Shown here: piece by piece, positions 31,577 to 40,514 of the stretch
How positions within the stretch are numbered: position 1 is the first letter of the stretch
How the letters are laid out: every line of letters starts with the position of its first letter
Assembly (NCBI RefSeq): GCF_934660935.1
Contig: NZ_CAKUIH010000006.1
Coordinates: 1 to 64,000, forward strand
Source of the DNA: an uncultured Parolsenella sp.
GTDB taxonomy: Bacteria; Actinomycetota; Coriobacteriia; Coriobacteriales; Atopobiaceae
Reading direction: 5' to 3'
Length of the DNA: 64,000 nucleotides
The notes under the pieces: model-generated
Seen by the model: only the letters and a program-made list of their open reading frames with translations
The model's database searches: none
What the model was told of the DNA's origin: nothing
Made by a program: the position numbers and the translations under genes

Positions 31577-32437
31577 TTAGAACACCGGGATGACGGAGCC
31601 CTTGTAGGTGTCCTCGATGAACTTGCGGGCGGTGTCCGAGGTGAGGGCCTTCAGGAGGGCCTGGGTCTTCTCGGAGTCCTCGTCGCCATTGCGGACGGCG
31701 ACGATGTTGGCGTAGGTCTGGGCGGCCTCGGAGTCGGCATCCTCGCTGGCGAGGGTGGCGGAGGTGTCAAGGCCGGCGGAGAGTGCGTAGTTTCCATTGA
31801 TCACACCGAAGTCGGCGTCCTGGAGGGAGCGGGGAACGGCGGCGGCCTCAACCTCGACGAGCTCGACGTTGTGCGGGTTCTCGACGATGTCGTTGGCGGT
31901 GGCCTCGAGGCCCACGCCGTCGGTGAGCTTGATCACGCCCTGGTCCTGGAGCAGCAGCAGCGCGCGAGCCTCGTTGGTGGCGTCGGAGGGAACGGCGATC
32001 TTGGCGCCGTCGGGGACGTTGGTGATGTCGGAGCTCTTGCCGGCGTAGAGACCCATCGGCTCGAAGTGGATGGCGCCAGCGCTCGCGAGGTCAGTGCCGT
32101 TCTCGGTGTTGTAGTTCTCCAGGTAGGGGAGGTGCTGGAAGTAGTTGGCGTCCAGATCGCCCTCGGAGAGCGCGACGTTGGGCTGGACATAGTCGCTGTA
32201 CTCGACGACCTTCAGCTCGTAGCCCTGGGCCTCGAGCTCGGGCTTGATTGCCTCGAGGATCTCTGCGTGGGGCGAGGGGGAGGCGCCGACGGTGATGACG
32301 TTGTCAGAGGCGGCGCCGGAGGAAGCGGCCGCGGTGGTGGCGGCGCCGGAGTTGCCGCCGCAGGCGGTCAGGGCGAGGGCGAGGCCGGCGGCGGCCACGA
32401 TGCCGGCGAGCGGCTTGATGTGCTGCTTGATGGACAT
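31577..32437 (-). CDS. metQ: Methionine ABC transporter substrate-binding lipoprotein
   Basis: A 286-residue NlpA-family lipoprotein. The Sec lipoprotein signal ends at lipobox LTAC (C26). ITVGASPSPHAEILE, DLDANYFQHLPYL and AIPSDATNEARALLLLQ (here AVPSDATNEAR) are the family hallmarks. It binds D/L-methionine at the cell surface for MetN/MetI. ATG 32437 follows AAAGGAACC. It is third in metN-metI-metQ, 133 bases after metI. Confidence 0.95.
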   Translation of the reverse strand: MSIKQHIKPLAGIVAAAGLALALTACGGNSGAATTAAASSGAASDNVITVGASPSPHAEILEAIKPELEAQGYELKVVEYSDYVQPNVALSEGDLDANYFQHLPYLENYNTENGTDLASAGAIHFEPMGLYAGKSSDITNVPDGAKIAVPSDATNEARALLLLQDQGVIKLTDGVGLEATANDIVENPHNVELVEVEAAAVPRSLQDADFGVINGNYALSAGLDTSATLASEDADSEAAQTYANIVAVRNGDEDSEKTQALLKALTSDTARKFIEDTYKGSVIPVF

Positions 32438-32570
32438 GGCGGTTCCTTTCGAACGAGAACGATTTGACTGATCGTGGTGGGCAATTTCGATATGAGTAGC
32501 CAAAGGGCATCGCCCGAGGGCAAGACTCCGAGTTTGGATTGCGCCGTCTGGCGCTGACTATGTGCGCTCG

Positions 32571-33248
32571 CTAGGAGCGCATTCGCTTGTCGCAGACGCG
32601 AACGAGCAGGTTACACACCGTCTGGATGACCTGGACCATGATGATGAGGATGATTACGGTCGCGAGCATGACGTCGTCCTGATAGCGCTGGTAGCCATAG
32701 CGGATGGCGATGTCGCCCAGACCGCCGGCGCCAACGGTGCCGGCCATCGCGGTGTAGCCGAGAATCGTGATGATCACGATGGGGAGGCCGCGGAGCAGGC
32801 TGGGAAGGCCCTCGTGCAGATAGACCTTGACGATGATCTCCCAGGTGGAGGCTCCCATGGAGCTGGCCGCCTCGATGAGGCCGCGGTCGACCTCTGCCTC
32901 GCTCGACTCGACCATGCGGGCAACGAACGGGGCCGCGGAGATGATGAGGGGGAATACCGCCGCCGGCACGCCGAGGGTGGTGCCCACGACGACGCGCGTC
33001 ACGGGGATGATGAAGAGCAAGAGGATGATGAACGGCAGCGAGCGCGCCATGTTGACGAGCCAACCAAGGGCGGAGTAGGCGATGCGGTTGGGACGCAGGC
33101 CGTCCGGCCCAAGCACTGTGAGGAGCGTGCCCAGGACGATGCCGATGACATAGGCGCCGAGCGTCGATGCGAGCACCATGACCGTGGTGTCGACGGTACC
33201 CTGCGCGAGAAGCTCGCCGTACTTGTCGAAGAATGCGGACAGCTCCAT
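32571..33248 (-). CDS. metI: Methionine ABC transporter permease
   Basis: A 225-residue BPD_transp_1 permease with about five helices. The conserved EAA-like loop is LIEAASSMGAS. ARSLPFIILLLF and AMAGTVGAGGLGDIAIRYGYQRY are typical of MetI. Its ATG overlaps the metN stop (TAATG). GGGGGAG lies upstream. Confidence 0.95.
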   Translation of the reverse strand: MELSAFFDKYGELLAQGTVDTTVMVLASTLGAYVIGIVLGTLLTVLGPDGLRPNRIAYSALGWLVNMARSLPFIILLLFIIPVTRVVVGTTLGVPAAVFPLIISAAPFVARMVESSEAEVDRGLIEAASSMGASTWEIIVKVYLHEGLPSLLRGLPIVIITILGYTAMAGTVGAGGLGDIAIRYGYQRYQDDVMLATVIILIIMVQVIQTVCNLLVRVCDKRMRS

Positions 33249-34006
33249 TAGCGCGTCTCCCCCTCGAACTGGAGCAGGGCGCGCGTGACGTCTGCCTGCG
33301 GGTTGTTGAAGATCTCCTCCGCGGTCCCCTGCTCGACCACACGGCCGTGATCCATGACGACGACGTGGTTGCAGATGCGGCGGGCAACGGCGAGCGAGTG
33401 GGTGATGAGGACGATGGTCACGCCGAGCTCCTCGTTGATGCGCGCAAGGAGATCGAGGACCTGGCTGGTGGTGAGCGTGTCGAGGGCACTCGTGGCCTCG
33501 TCGCACAGGAGGGTCTTCGGGCGCGTCATGAGTGCGCGGGCGATTGCCACGCGCTGCTGTTGGCCGCCGGAAAGCTGGGAGGGGTAGGAGCCCTCCTTGC
33601 CCTCGAGGCCGACGAGGCGCAGGAGCTTGCGGGCGCGCTCCGGAGCCTCGGCGCGGGAGATGCGCTTGCCGGTGCTCGCGAGCGTTGCGGGGAAGATGAC
33701 GTTGTCGAGCACGGTGCGCTGCTGGAACAGGCTGAAGCTCTGGAAGATCATGCCGATGTCCGCACGGAGTTCGCGAAGCTCACGGCCGCGAAGGCTCGTA
33801 ACGTCGCGGCCGTCGATAGCGACCGTACCGCTCGTGGGCTCCTCGAGAAGGTTGATGCAGCGCACGAGGGTGGACTTGCCGGCGCCGGACTCTCCGATGA
33901 TGCTGAAGATGTCGCCAGAGCCGATGCTCAGCGTGACGTCATCGATGGCGTGGAAGGGGCCGGCGGGCGTGTCGTAAACCTTGGATATGTTAGTCAGCTC
34001 GATCAT
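33248..34006 (-). CDS. metN: Methionine ABC transporter ATP-binding protein
   Basis: A 252-residue ABC ATPase with Walker A GESGAGKST, signature LSGGQQQRVAIARAL and Walker B LLCDEATSALD. It stops near the end of the ATPase domain and lacks the C-terminal ACT-like (NIL) regulatory domain of enteric MetN (about 340 residues), so direct feedback inhibition by methionine is unlikely. ATG 34006 has no ribosome site. TATACT lies seven bases before it with a TG extension, indicating a leaderless message. Confidence 0.93.
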   Translation of the reverse strand: MIELTNISKVYDTPAGPFHAIDDVTLSIGSGDIFSIIGESGAGKSTLVRCINLLEEPTSGTVAIDGRDVTSLRGRELRELRADIGMIFQSFSLFQQRTVLDNVIFPATLASTGKRISRAEAPERARKLLRLVGLEGKEGSYPSQLSGGQQQRVAIARALMTRPKTLLCDEATSALDTLTTSQVLDLLARINEELGVTIVLITHSLAVARRICNHVVVMDHGRVVEQGTAEEIFNNPQADVTRALLQFEGETR

Positions 34007-34013
34007 GCGGACG

Positions 34014-34019
34014 AGTATA
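34014..34019 (-). promoter_or_regulatory. Extended -10 box of probable leaderless metN message
   Basis: TGATATACT on the minus strand (TGn-TATACT), seven bases before the metN ATG, with no Shine-Dalgarno between. Confidence 0.6.
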
Positions 34020-34084
34020 TCAGCGAATCTGAAAGCCGAGCTAAATAAAACCCTATAACCCCACCATGAATTACTGATACGAAA

Positions 34085-34103
34085 CCATAGGACAAAACTA
34101 TGG
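34085..34103. promoter_or_regulatory. CCATAG-N7-CTATGG inverted repeat upstream of metN
   Basis: A perfect six-base dyad about 80 bases upstream of the metN start in an AT-rich patch. It is a candidate methionine-regulon operator; no SAM riboswitch core is visible in the gap. Confidence 0.4.
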
Positions 34104-34266
34104 CTATCCAGGGAAAAGAGCCGCTGCCTGCATTGCGCGGGCGGCGGCCGGGAGATGTGTTGCGTGGCGGCCGGGAGGTGGGCTGCGCGGTGCCCGGGTG
34201 GCGCGGAGATGCCCCGGCGAGTCGATGACGGACCGGCGGCGTCTGCCCGGGCCTTGGGGTGCCTGG

Positions 34267-34791
34267 CTATTTCACGTAGGTGACGCGGCCTGCGAGGCGC
34301 TCGACAGCGGGCTTCTCGCCGCCCTCGTCTGCGTAGCCGAGGATGCAGTGGCCAACGCCGCGCCACTCGCCCTCGACGCCCCACTTGGCGAGCAGGGCCT
34401 TGCCCTCCTCGCTCTCGAACTCCTCCTTGGCACGGTGGATCCAGCAGGAGGCGACGCCAAGGCTGTGGGCGGCTGCCATGAGGTTGCCCATGACGAGCGC
34501 GCCGTCCTCGACGCAGGTGGCGTTTGCGGGGTTGGAGAGGACGACGATGACGGTCTTGGCTCCGTAGAACGGATCGCCCTCACTGCCCATGATGGCGGCG
34601 TTCATGCGGCTGAGCTCGGCGACCGTATCCGGATCAGTAACGACGACGAGGTGCGTGCCCTGCCTGCCCATGCCGCTTGCCGCCCAGAGGCCGGCATCGA
34701 CGATCTGCTGGAGCTTCTCAGGCTCGACGGACTGGTCAGTGTACTTGCGGCAGCTGCGGCGCGACTCAAGCGTATCGATGAACTCAGACAT
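34267..34791 (-). CDS. Nitroreductase-family FMN protein
   Basis: A 174-residue flavin oxidoreductase fold. ESRRSCRKYTDQSVE is the phosphate-binding arginine motif for FMN, AASGMGRQ follows, and a second FMN region LGVASCWIHRA is near residue 110. The size fits small nitroreductases that use NAD(P)H on quinones or nitro compounds; the physiological substrate is unknown. ATG 34791 has GAGAGGGGAACACC upstream. It lies between metN and the homoserine acyltransferase gene but in its own unit. Confidence 0.9.
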   Translation of the reverse strand: MSEFIDTLESRRSCRKYTDQSVEPEKLQQIVDAGLWAASGMGRQGTHLVVVTDPDTVAELSRMNAAIMGSEGDPFYGAKTVIVVLSNPANATCVEDGALVMGNLMAAAHSLGVASCWIHRAKEEFESEEGKALLAKWGVEGEWRGVGHCILGYADEGGEKPAVERLAGRVTYVK

Positions 34792-35159
34792 GGTGTTCCC
34801 CTCTCTTGCCCGGATGGGCGAATACATCTGCATGCCTCGGAGATACCCCGTTCGCGATGATTGATATCGCGGAAACGGTAAACAGCCGAAGCGTTTTTGG
34901 CGCTTGGGGATTTGTCGTGCGTCTCGCGCCGCGCGGCGAAAGGTGGGCGCCTGCATCTGTCGCGCGGGCGTAACGGCTCCGGCGTGTTGCTGCGCGTCCA
35001 TGGCTGGGCCGCTCGCCGTGTCCGTCTCGCATGCGATCGGCCGCCTGCGGTACCATTTAGCTTCGTATCTATGCTTGCCGGCGGCAGACCGTCCGGCACC
35101 ATGGCTCGCGCCGGGTCTCATTCGCCGGGCGCCAGGGCCCAGAAAGGTCTTTTGCTCCA
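34792..35159. promoter_or_regulatory. Divergent region between nitroreductase and metAA genes
   Basis: A 368-base gap without a gene. It contains a long imperfect dyad at 34848-34878 (CCGTTCGCGAT, 7 bases, ATCGCGGAAACGG) upstream of the nitroreductase gene, and a possible -10 TACCAT near 35050. I see no riboswitch. Confidence 0.5.
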
Positions 35160-36140
35160 ATGCCCATCAACATCCCAGACGGCCTGCCCGCCAAGCGCAT
35201 CCTCCAGCAGGAGCGCATTTTCGCCCTCGAGGAGGACGTGGCTAGCAAGCAGCAGATTCGTCCGCTGCGCATCGCTCTGCTCAACCTGATGCCCACGAAG
35301 ATCGAAACGGAGACGCAGATCCTCCGCCTCATTTCGAAGTCGCCCATCCAGGTGAGCGTCGACTTCATGCGCGTCTCGAGCCACGAGGCCACGCACGCGG
35401 CGGACCACCTCGTGAAGTTCTACGACACGTTCGACGACCTCAAGTCCAACAACTATGACGGCCTCATCATCACGGGCGCCCCCGTCGAGCAGATGCCGTT
35501 CGAGAGCGTCGACTATTGGGACGAGCTCTGCCGCATCATGGACTGGGCCCAGGAGCACGTGCTCTCCACGATGTTCCTTTGTTGGGGCGCATTTGCGGGC
35601 CTCTATCACCTGCACGGAGTCCACAAGCGCCTTCTGGGCAGCAAGCTCTTTGGCGTGTTCCCGCAGCGCCTCTGTGATGAGTACAACTTCCTCACGAACG
35701 GCTTCGACGAGATTCACAACATGCCGCACAGCCGCCATGCCGCGCCCGATGAGAAGGAGATCGACGCCGATCCGTCTCTCCAGGTGCTCAGCCGCGGTGA
35801 GACGAGCGGTCCGGCCCTTATCGCCACGCGCGACTTCTGCGAGATCTACGCGCTCGGCCACTTCGAGTACGGCCGCGACACGCTGGCGGACGAGTACTGG
35901 CGCGACTTCCACGCGGGCCTGCCCATCCAGCTGCCGGTGAACTACTTCCCCGACGATGACCCGGAGAAGCAGCCCATTTTCACTTGGCGCAGCCATGCCA
36001 ACCTGCTCTACCGCAACTGGATCAACTACGTCTACCAGACGACGCCTTACGAGTTCGAGCGCATTCCCGAGGTCGTCCGCGAGCTTCGCGAGCATACCGA
36101 GGCGCTCCTCGCAAAGGGTGGCATTCCGACGAAGTTCTAG
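35160..36140 (+). CDS. metAA: Homoserine O-acetyltransferase, MetA type
   Basis: A 326-residue MetA/HTS-family enzyme that starts methionine synthesis by acylating homoserine. IRPLRIALLNLMPTKIETE and ITGAPVE are diagnostic, the nucleophile cysteine is in FLCWGAFAGLYH, and the catalytic Glu is in the GHFEYGRDTL region. The residue after GAPV is Glu (E110). In this family Glu at that place goes with acetyl-CoA and Gly with succinyl-CoA, so it is predicted to be an acetyltransferase. RBS AGAAAGG. It is near metNIQ, forming a methionine neighbourhood. Confidence 0.93.
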   Translation: MPINIPDGLPAKRILQQERIFALEEDVASKQQIRPLRIALLNLMPTKIETETQILRLISKSPIQVSVDFMRVSSHEATHAADHLVKFYDTFDDLKSNNYDGLIITGAPVEQMPFESVDYWDELCRIMDWAQEHVLSTMFLCWGAFAGLYHLHGVHKRLLGSKLFGVFPQRLCDEYNFLTNGFDEIHNMPHSRHAAPDEKEIDADPSLQVLSRGETSGPALIATRDFCEIYALGHFEYGRDTLADEYWRDFHAGLPIQLPVNYFPDDDPEKQPIFTWRSHANLLYRNWINYVYQTTPYEFERIPEVVRELREHTEALLAKGGIPTKF

Positions 36141-36200
36141 CGGGTCCTCGCGCCCGCATCCAGCGCCATGGGCTCCGCGCCCGTGCGGATCCGAATGACA

Positions 36201-36233
36201 AGCGCCCCGGACCATGGGTTCCGGGACGCTTTT
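36201..36233 (+). terminator. Rho-independent terminator after metAA
   Basis: AGCGCCCCGGA and TCCGGGACGCT arms around a short loop, followed by TTT. Confidence 0.85.
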
Positions 36234-36262
36234 CTCGTCCGTATGGGGTTTGTTGCGGCGCG

Positions 36263-36847
36263 CTACGCCTCCATGACGACCTGGTGAACGGCACCGTTCT
36301 CGTAGATGCCATAGCTGTGCGTGCCGTCCTTGGGGATGGAGACGCTGCCGGGGTTGAACGCCCAGACGCCCTCGTGCGTGGGCGCGGGTTCGCTCACCTT
36401 CTTGTGGGTGTGACCGTAGAGCAGGATGGAGCCGGCGGGGAGCTCCGGCAGCTTGTCGACGCTGTTGTGGAAGCCCGCTCCGTAGACGTGGCCGTGCGTG
36501 AGGAAGAGCTCGCAGCCGGCCTTCTCGCGTGCAGAACCATCCGCGGCGAGCGCGGCCGCGGGGTCGAAGATGGTGGTGTAGTCCGCCATGCAGGGGAAGT
36601 TGAGGACCATCTGGTCGACCTCCGCCTCGCAGTTGCCGCGGACGGCGATAATGCTCGACGCGAGCGGGTTGAGCATGGCGATGACCTCCTTGGGCGCGTA
36701 GCCCTCGGGAAGGTCGTTGCGCGGGCCGTGATAGAGGATGTCACCGAGGAGGAGCAGGCGGTCGGGCTGCTCGGCGTCGAGGGCGTCCATGAGGCGATGG
36801 CACCAGGTGGCGGAGCCGTGGATATCGCTTGCGATGAGGAACTTCAT
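36263..36847 (-). CDS. YfcE/MJ0936-family metallophosphodiesterase
   Basis: A 194-residue calcineurin-like phosphoesterase. The metal ligands are DIHG (D8, H10), GDILYHG, GNCE, THGH and GHTH. The short form resembles YfcE, which hydrolyses artificial phosphodiesters; the natural substrate is unknown. AAGGAGAACCTC precedes ATG 36847. It lies 10 bases downstream of the M20 amidohydrolase gene and is likely cotranscribed. Confidence 0.93.
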   Translation of the reverse strand: MKFLIASDIHGSATWCHRLMDALDAEQPDRLLLLGDILYHGPRNDLPEGYAPKEVIAMLNPLASSIIAVRGNCEAEVDQMVLNFPCMADYTTIFDPAAALAADGSAREKAGCELFLTHGHVYGAGFHNSVDKLPELPAGSILLYGHTHKKVSEPAPTHEGVWAFNPGSVSIPKDGTHSYGIYENGAVHQVVMEA

Positions 36848-36857
36848 GAGGTTCTCC

Positions 36858-38009
36858 TTACTCGCACTGCAGAAGGGCGCGATAGGTCTCGAGTCCGCGG
36901 ACGAGCACGTCCTCGTCCATGCGGAACTCATCCGAGTGAAGCGGAATGCCGGTGCCAGTGCCGAGCAGCATGAACAGGCCTGGCAAATGGCGCTGGTAGA
37001 AGGCGAAGTCCTCGGCGATGAGGAGGGGCTCGGGCACGAGCTCGAGCGTGTCCCCGAGGGCGGACTTCGCGAGGTGATAGAGCGCCGCGTCGTTCGTGAC
37101 GGGCGGGTAGCCGTCAGCGAAGTCGAGGTCATAGGTGCAGCCGTAGGCGGCGCAGGCGTCCGCAAGGCGCTGCTCGACGCCGGCTCGGGCGCGATCGAAC
37201 ATCTCGTCCGAGAAGACACGCAGGCTGCCGGCGACCTTCGTCTCCGCACTGATGGCGTTGCAGACCGTACCGCTCTGCATGAGACCGAACTTGAGCAGGC
37301 ATGGCTCCTCGGCGGAGAGCTCCGCCATGAGGGCCTCGACGCCGGTGAGGAAGTGCGCGCCGGCGAGCAGCGCGTCGTTGCCGTCCGCACTCTTGGCGAT
37401 GTGGCTCGAGGTGCCGTGGATGGTCACGTGGGTCTCGCTCGCGCGGGCGAGAAGGGCGCCCGGGCGCGTCGCGACGACGCCGGCGGGAAGGTCCGGCCAG
37501 ACGTGGAAGCCAAAGATGCGGTCTGCGTGGTAGCGCTCGAACACGCCGCTCTCGCAGACGATGCGGGCGCCGCCTGTGGTCTCCTCCGCGGGCTGGAACA
37601 CGAACAGGACGTTGCGCGGCAGGGGGCAGGCGCCGCCGTCGCGGACGCCTCGCAGCACCTCGTCCACCCAGCAGGCCGCGGCGAGAGCCATGGCCATGTG
37701 GCCGTCGTGGCCGCAGGCGTGCATGTGGCCGGGCTTGGAGGAACAGAACTCGACGCCGCTGTTCTCGGTGATGGGGAGGGCGTCCATGTCTGCGCGGATG
37801 GCGGTGGCGGGGCCGCCGGGCTCACGCCCGCAGGCGGCGTCGACGTCGAAGAAGGCGGCGACGCAGCTCTCACAGGGGGCGGTCACCTCGCAGGAGAGGC
37901 TCTCGAGGACATCGCGCACGTAGGCGCATGTCTCGGGGAGGTCAAAGGAAAGCTCCGGTATGCGATGTAGGTCGCGGCGAAACTTCGTGAGCAGCTCAAG
38001 ATTGGTCAT
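36858..38009 (-). CDS. M20D-family metallo-amidohydrolase
   Basis: A 383-residue zinc amidohydrolase/peptidase. The opening FRRDLHRIPELSFDLPETCAY is typical of the M20D group (hippurate hydrolase, IAA-amino acid hydrolase, N-acetyl-DAP deacetylase). Metal-binding motifs are ADMDALP, HACGHDGHMAMAL and PAEETTGG. The C-terminal HSDEF matches the last ligand. ATG 38009 follows GGAGGTCCC. About 1 kb away the acetyl route of lysine synthesis is encoded (dapH) but no deacetylase is named, so this could supply N-acetyl-DAP deacetylase activity. Hydrolysis of other N-acyl amino acids is equally possible. Confidence 0.88.
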   Translation of the reverse strand: MTNLELLTKFRRDLHRIPELSFDLPETCAYVRDVLESLSCEVTAPCESCVAAFFDVDAACGREPGGPATAIRADMDALPITENSGVEFCSSKPGHMHACGHDGHMAMALAAACWVDEVLRGVRDGGACPLPRNVLFVFQPAEETTGGARIVCESGVFERYHADRIFGFHVWPDLPAGVVATRPGALLARASETHVTIHGTSSHIAKSADGNDALLAGAHFLTGVEALMAELSAEEPCLLKFGLMQSGTVCNAISAETKVAGSLRVFSDEMFDRARAGVEQRLADACAAYGCTYDLDFADGYPPVTNDAALYHLAKSALGDTLELVPEPLLIAEDFAFYQRHLPGLFMLLGTGTGIPLHSDEFRMDEDVLVRGLETYRALLQCE

Positions 38010-38218
38010 GGGACCTCCGTTGCGTGGTGTTGGTGAGCGCGTGCGGCTCGAGTTCGCGCGGCGCCCGCAGGTGCGGGTGCCGCGCGCATCGTTTTCGTTA
38101 CGAGAATATACGCCACGCCGGGAGTGCTGCGGCCGGAAAGACAACGGGCGCGACAGCCTCGAGTGACGTGCGCCCGGGGGGCGACCGCCCGAGACGCTGC
38201 GCGCCTGAGGCGGGCCAG

Positions 38219-38644
38219 CTACTCGGCGCGCTCCGCCTCGCGGACGTCGCCTCCGCCGTAGTCGATCATGACGCGCTCGATGGAGGAGGAGACCTTGGCG
38301 TCCCCCTCGGGCGTCAGGCGCCACTCGGTGAGGAGGAGGTCCATCGTCTGGGGACCGTCCTGAACTTCGAGCGTCACCGTGAGCGTGCCGTCCTTCTCGG
38401 AAACGGACTCGATCTTCTGGCCGGGGATGGATGCGCCGCAAAGCTGGAGCTGGATAAAGCCCTCGCGTGGGGCCCAGACGTCGCCGGTCAGGATGGCTCC
38501 ATCGCCGTCCGCACCCTCGCGTGCGAGGTAGTCGAGGGAGTCGTCCGCGGCGGCGCTCCAGGAGACCTCCTGCTTCCGGCAGGCGGTGAGGCCGAATGCC
38601 GCGGTGGCGGCGCTGAGTAAGAACGCCCTTCTCGTGATGAGCAT
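38219..38644 (-). CDS. Hypothetical Tat-type lipoprotein
   Basis: A 141-residue secreted lipoprotein. ITRRAFLLSA is a twin-arginine signal and GLTAC (C22) the lipobox. The mature part (about 120 residues) has alternating beta-like hydrophobics, including VTLEVQDGPQTMDLLLTEWRL. I recognise no family. AAGGAGGAGCC precedes the ATG. It is transcribed alone, 209 bases from the amidohydrolase start. Confidence 0.8.
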   Translation of the reverse strand: MLITRRAFLLSAATAAFGLTACRKQEVSWSAAADDSLDYLAREGADGDGAILTGDVWAPREGFIQLQLCGASIPGQKIESVSEKDGTLTVTLEVQDGPQTMDLLLTEWRLTPEGDAKVSSSIERVMIDYGGGDVREAERAE

Positions 38645-38749
38645 GGCTCCTCCTTAGGGGGAATGTCATGTCGACGTCTCGTAGGCCTTATTTTACCGGA
38701 TATGGTTTTCGCTGCTTTGGGGGCATGTTTGTGGTAGGGTTGCCCCACT

Positions 38750-38932
38750 GATAGAGGTGCGGGAGAGAGGGCGCACGGGCGAGCCGGCAGGCATCGACCC
38801 CCTGCGTGGGCAACCCCGCCGAACCTGGGCGCCGGGCACGGCGAACCGGGTGGGCCGTCGGGGGAGACCCGCCGGACTGTCTGCAGTGGCCGCGCCGCGG
38901 GCGTGGCTCACCGTCCCTGCAGGAGCGCTATC
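38750..38932 (+). ncRNA. Lysine riboswitch (L-box)
   Basis: GATAGAGGTGCG at 38750 is identical to the start of the classic lysine aptamer, and CTATC at 38928 provides the matching P1 strand. GCCGAA (38818), GGGCCGTC (38852) and GGACTGTC (38874) correspond to the conserved core segments GCCGAAGC, GGCCGTGC and GGCTGTC in the same order. P1 closes only a few bases before the lysA ribosome site TTGGAG (38935-38940), and no T-run terminator intervenes. Control is therefore probably at translation: lysine-bound P1 would hide the ribosome site. Confidence 0.85.
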
Positions 38933-38944
38933 GATTGGAGCCGC

Positions 38945-40369
38945 ATGAGCGCGCCGGAAGACACCTGTCTGCCCACTGGGGCAGCGCAAGGTGAGACGTC
39001 GGGGGTCCGCACCACCGCTGACCTCGATCGTCTCCCAAACCATGGGTATGACCTCAAGGTCCCCTTCGCCAGCAAGGCCATGCTTGAGTCCCTGGCGGAG
39101 AAGTACCCCACGCCCTTCCATCTGTATGACGAGGCGGGCATTCGCCGCAACATGGAGGCCATCCGCGAGGCCTTCTCGTGGAACCCCGGTTTTCGCGAGT
39201 ACTTCGCCGTGAAGGCCAATCCCAACCCCGCGCTGATCTCCATCCTGCGCGAGTACGGCTGCGGATGCGATTGCTCGAGCTACACGGAGCTCATGATTGC
39301 CGAGGCCGTGGGCGCCACCGGTCAGAACATCATGTTCTCGAGCAACGACACGCCCGCGGCGGACTTCGCCCTCGCCCGCAAGCTGGGGGCGATCGTCAAC
39401 TTCGACGACATCAGCCACATCGACTTCTTCGAAAGGGTCGCCGGCCCCATCCCCGAGACCGTGAGCTGCCGCTTCAACCCGGGCGGCCTCTTCCAGCTCG
39501 CCAACGGCATCATGGATAACCCCGGCGACTCCAAGTACGGCATGACGACGGAGCAGCTCTTCGAGGCGTTCTCCCAGCTCAAGGCCAAGGGTGCCAAGAA
39601 CTTCGGCATCCACGCGTTCCTCGCGAGCAACACCGTGACGAACGACTACTACCCCAAGCTCGCGCGCATCCTGTTCAAACTGGCTGTCGAGCTCGAGGAG
39701 AAGACGGGCGCGCACGTGGCGTTCGTCAACCTCTCCGGCGGCGTGGGCGTGCCCTACCTCCCCGGCCAGACCGCGAACGACATCCGCGCGATCGGCGAGG
39801 GCGTGCGTGCCGCCTACGAGGAGATCCTCGTTCCCGCCGGCATGGGGGACGTCGCGATCTATACCGAGATGGGCCGCTTCGTGTTGGCGCCCTATGGCTG
39901 CGTCGTGGCGCGTGCCATCCATGAGAAGCGCATCTACAAGGACTACATCGGCGTTGACGCGAGCGCCGTCGACCTTATCCGCCCCGCGATGTACGGCGCC
40001 TATCACCACGTGAGCGTCGTGGGCCAGCCCGGCGGCGAGGACAAGACGCGTGCCCAGGCGAGCGAGACCTATGACGTGACGGGCAACCTCTGCGAGAACA
40101 ACGACAAGTTCGCCGTCGACCGCCATCTGCCGAAGATCGAGATGGGGGACCTCCTCGTCATCCATGACTCGGGCGCTCACGGCTATTCGATGGGCTACAA
40201 CTACAACGGCCGCCTGCGCGCCGCCGAGGTGCTTCTCCGCGAGGATGGGGGAGACGAGCTCATTCGCCGCGCCGAGACCCCGACGGACTACTTCGCCACG
40301 TTCGACGTGCTCCCGGGCGTTCACGCGCGCCTCGCGGCCGAGTCCGAGGGGCTCGCGGGGATCAAGTAG
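38945..40369 (+). CDS. lysA: Diaminopimelate decarboxylase
   Basis: A 474-residue PLP enzyme of the Orn/Lys/Arg decarboxylase-2 fold that makes lysine from meso-DAP. The PLP lysine is in YFAVKANPNP, the glycine loop is VNLSGGVGVPY, and the C-terminal cysteine motif CENNDKF supplies the catalytic Cys. CDCSSYTEL is also typical. The N-terminus carries about 40 extra residues. ATG 38945 follows TTGGAGCCGC next to the riboswitch. First gene of lysA-dapA-dapB-dapH. Confidence 0.94.
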   Translation: MSAPEDTCLPTGAAQGETSGVRTTADLDRLPNHGYDLKVPFASKAMLESLAEKYPTPFHLYDEAGIRRNMEAIREAFSWNPGFREYFAVKANPNPALISILREYGCGCDCSSYTELMIAEAVGATGQNIMFSSNDTPAADFALARKLGAIVNFDDISHIDFFERVAGPIPETVSCRFNPGGLFQLANGIMDNPGDSKYGMTTEQLFEAFSQLKAKGAKNFGIHAFLASNTVTNDYYPKLARILFKLAVELEEKTGAHVAFVNLSGGVGVPYLPGQTANDIRAIGEGVRAAYEEILVPAGMGDVAIYTEMGRFVLAPYGCVVARAIHEKRIYKDYIGVDASAVDLIRPAMYGAYHHVSVVGQPGGEDKTRAQASETYDVTGNLCENNDKFAVDRHLPKIEMGDLLVIHDSGAHGYSMGYNYNGRLRAAEVLLREDGGDELIRRAETPTDYFATFDVLPGVHARLAAESEGLAGIK

Positions 40370-40514
40370 CTTCGCGTGGTCGTGCGGACCGGATCGTGCG
40401 GCGGGTGTCGGACGTCTGGCCGCAAGGCTCGCTCGATAACCGGCTGAGAAGTCAAACAACCAGGTATCAGGCTTGTTCGGCAGTCATGCCGGACAATCAC
40501 ATAAGGAGAAAACC

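Noticed and set aside
34007..35159. SAM riboswitch or T-box upstream of metN or metAA
   Set aside because: Neither gap shows the conserved cores of these elements.
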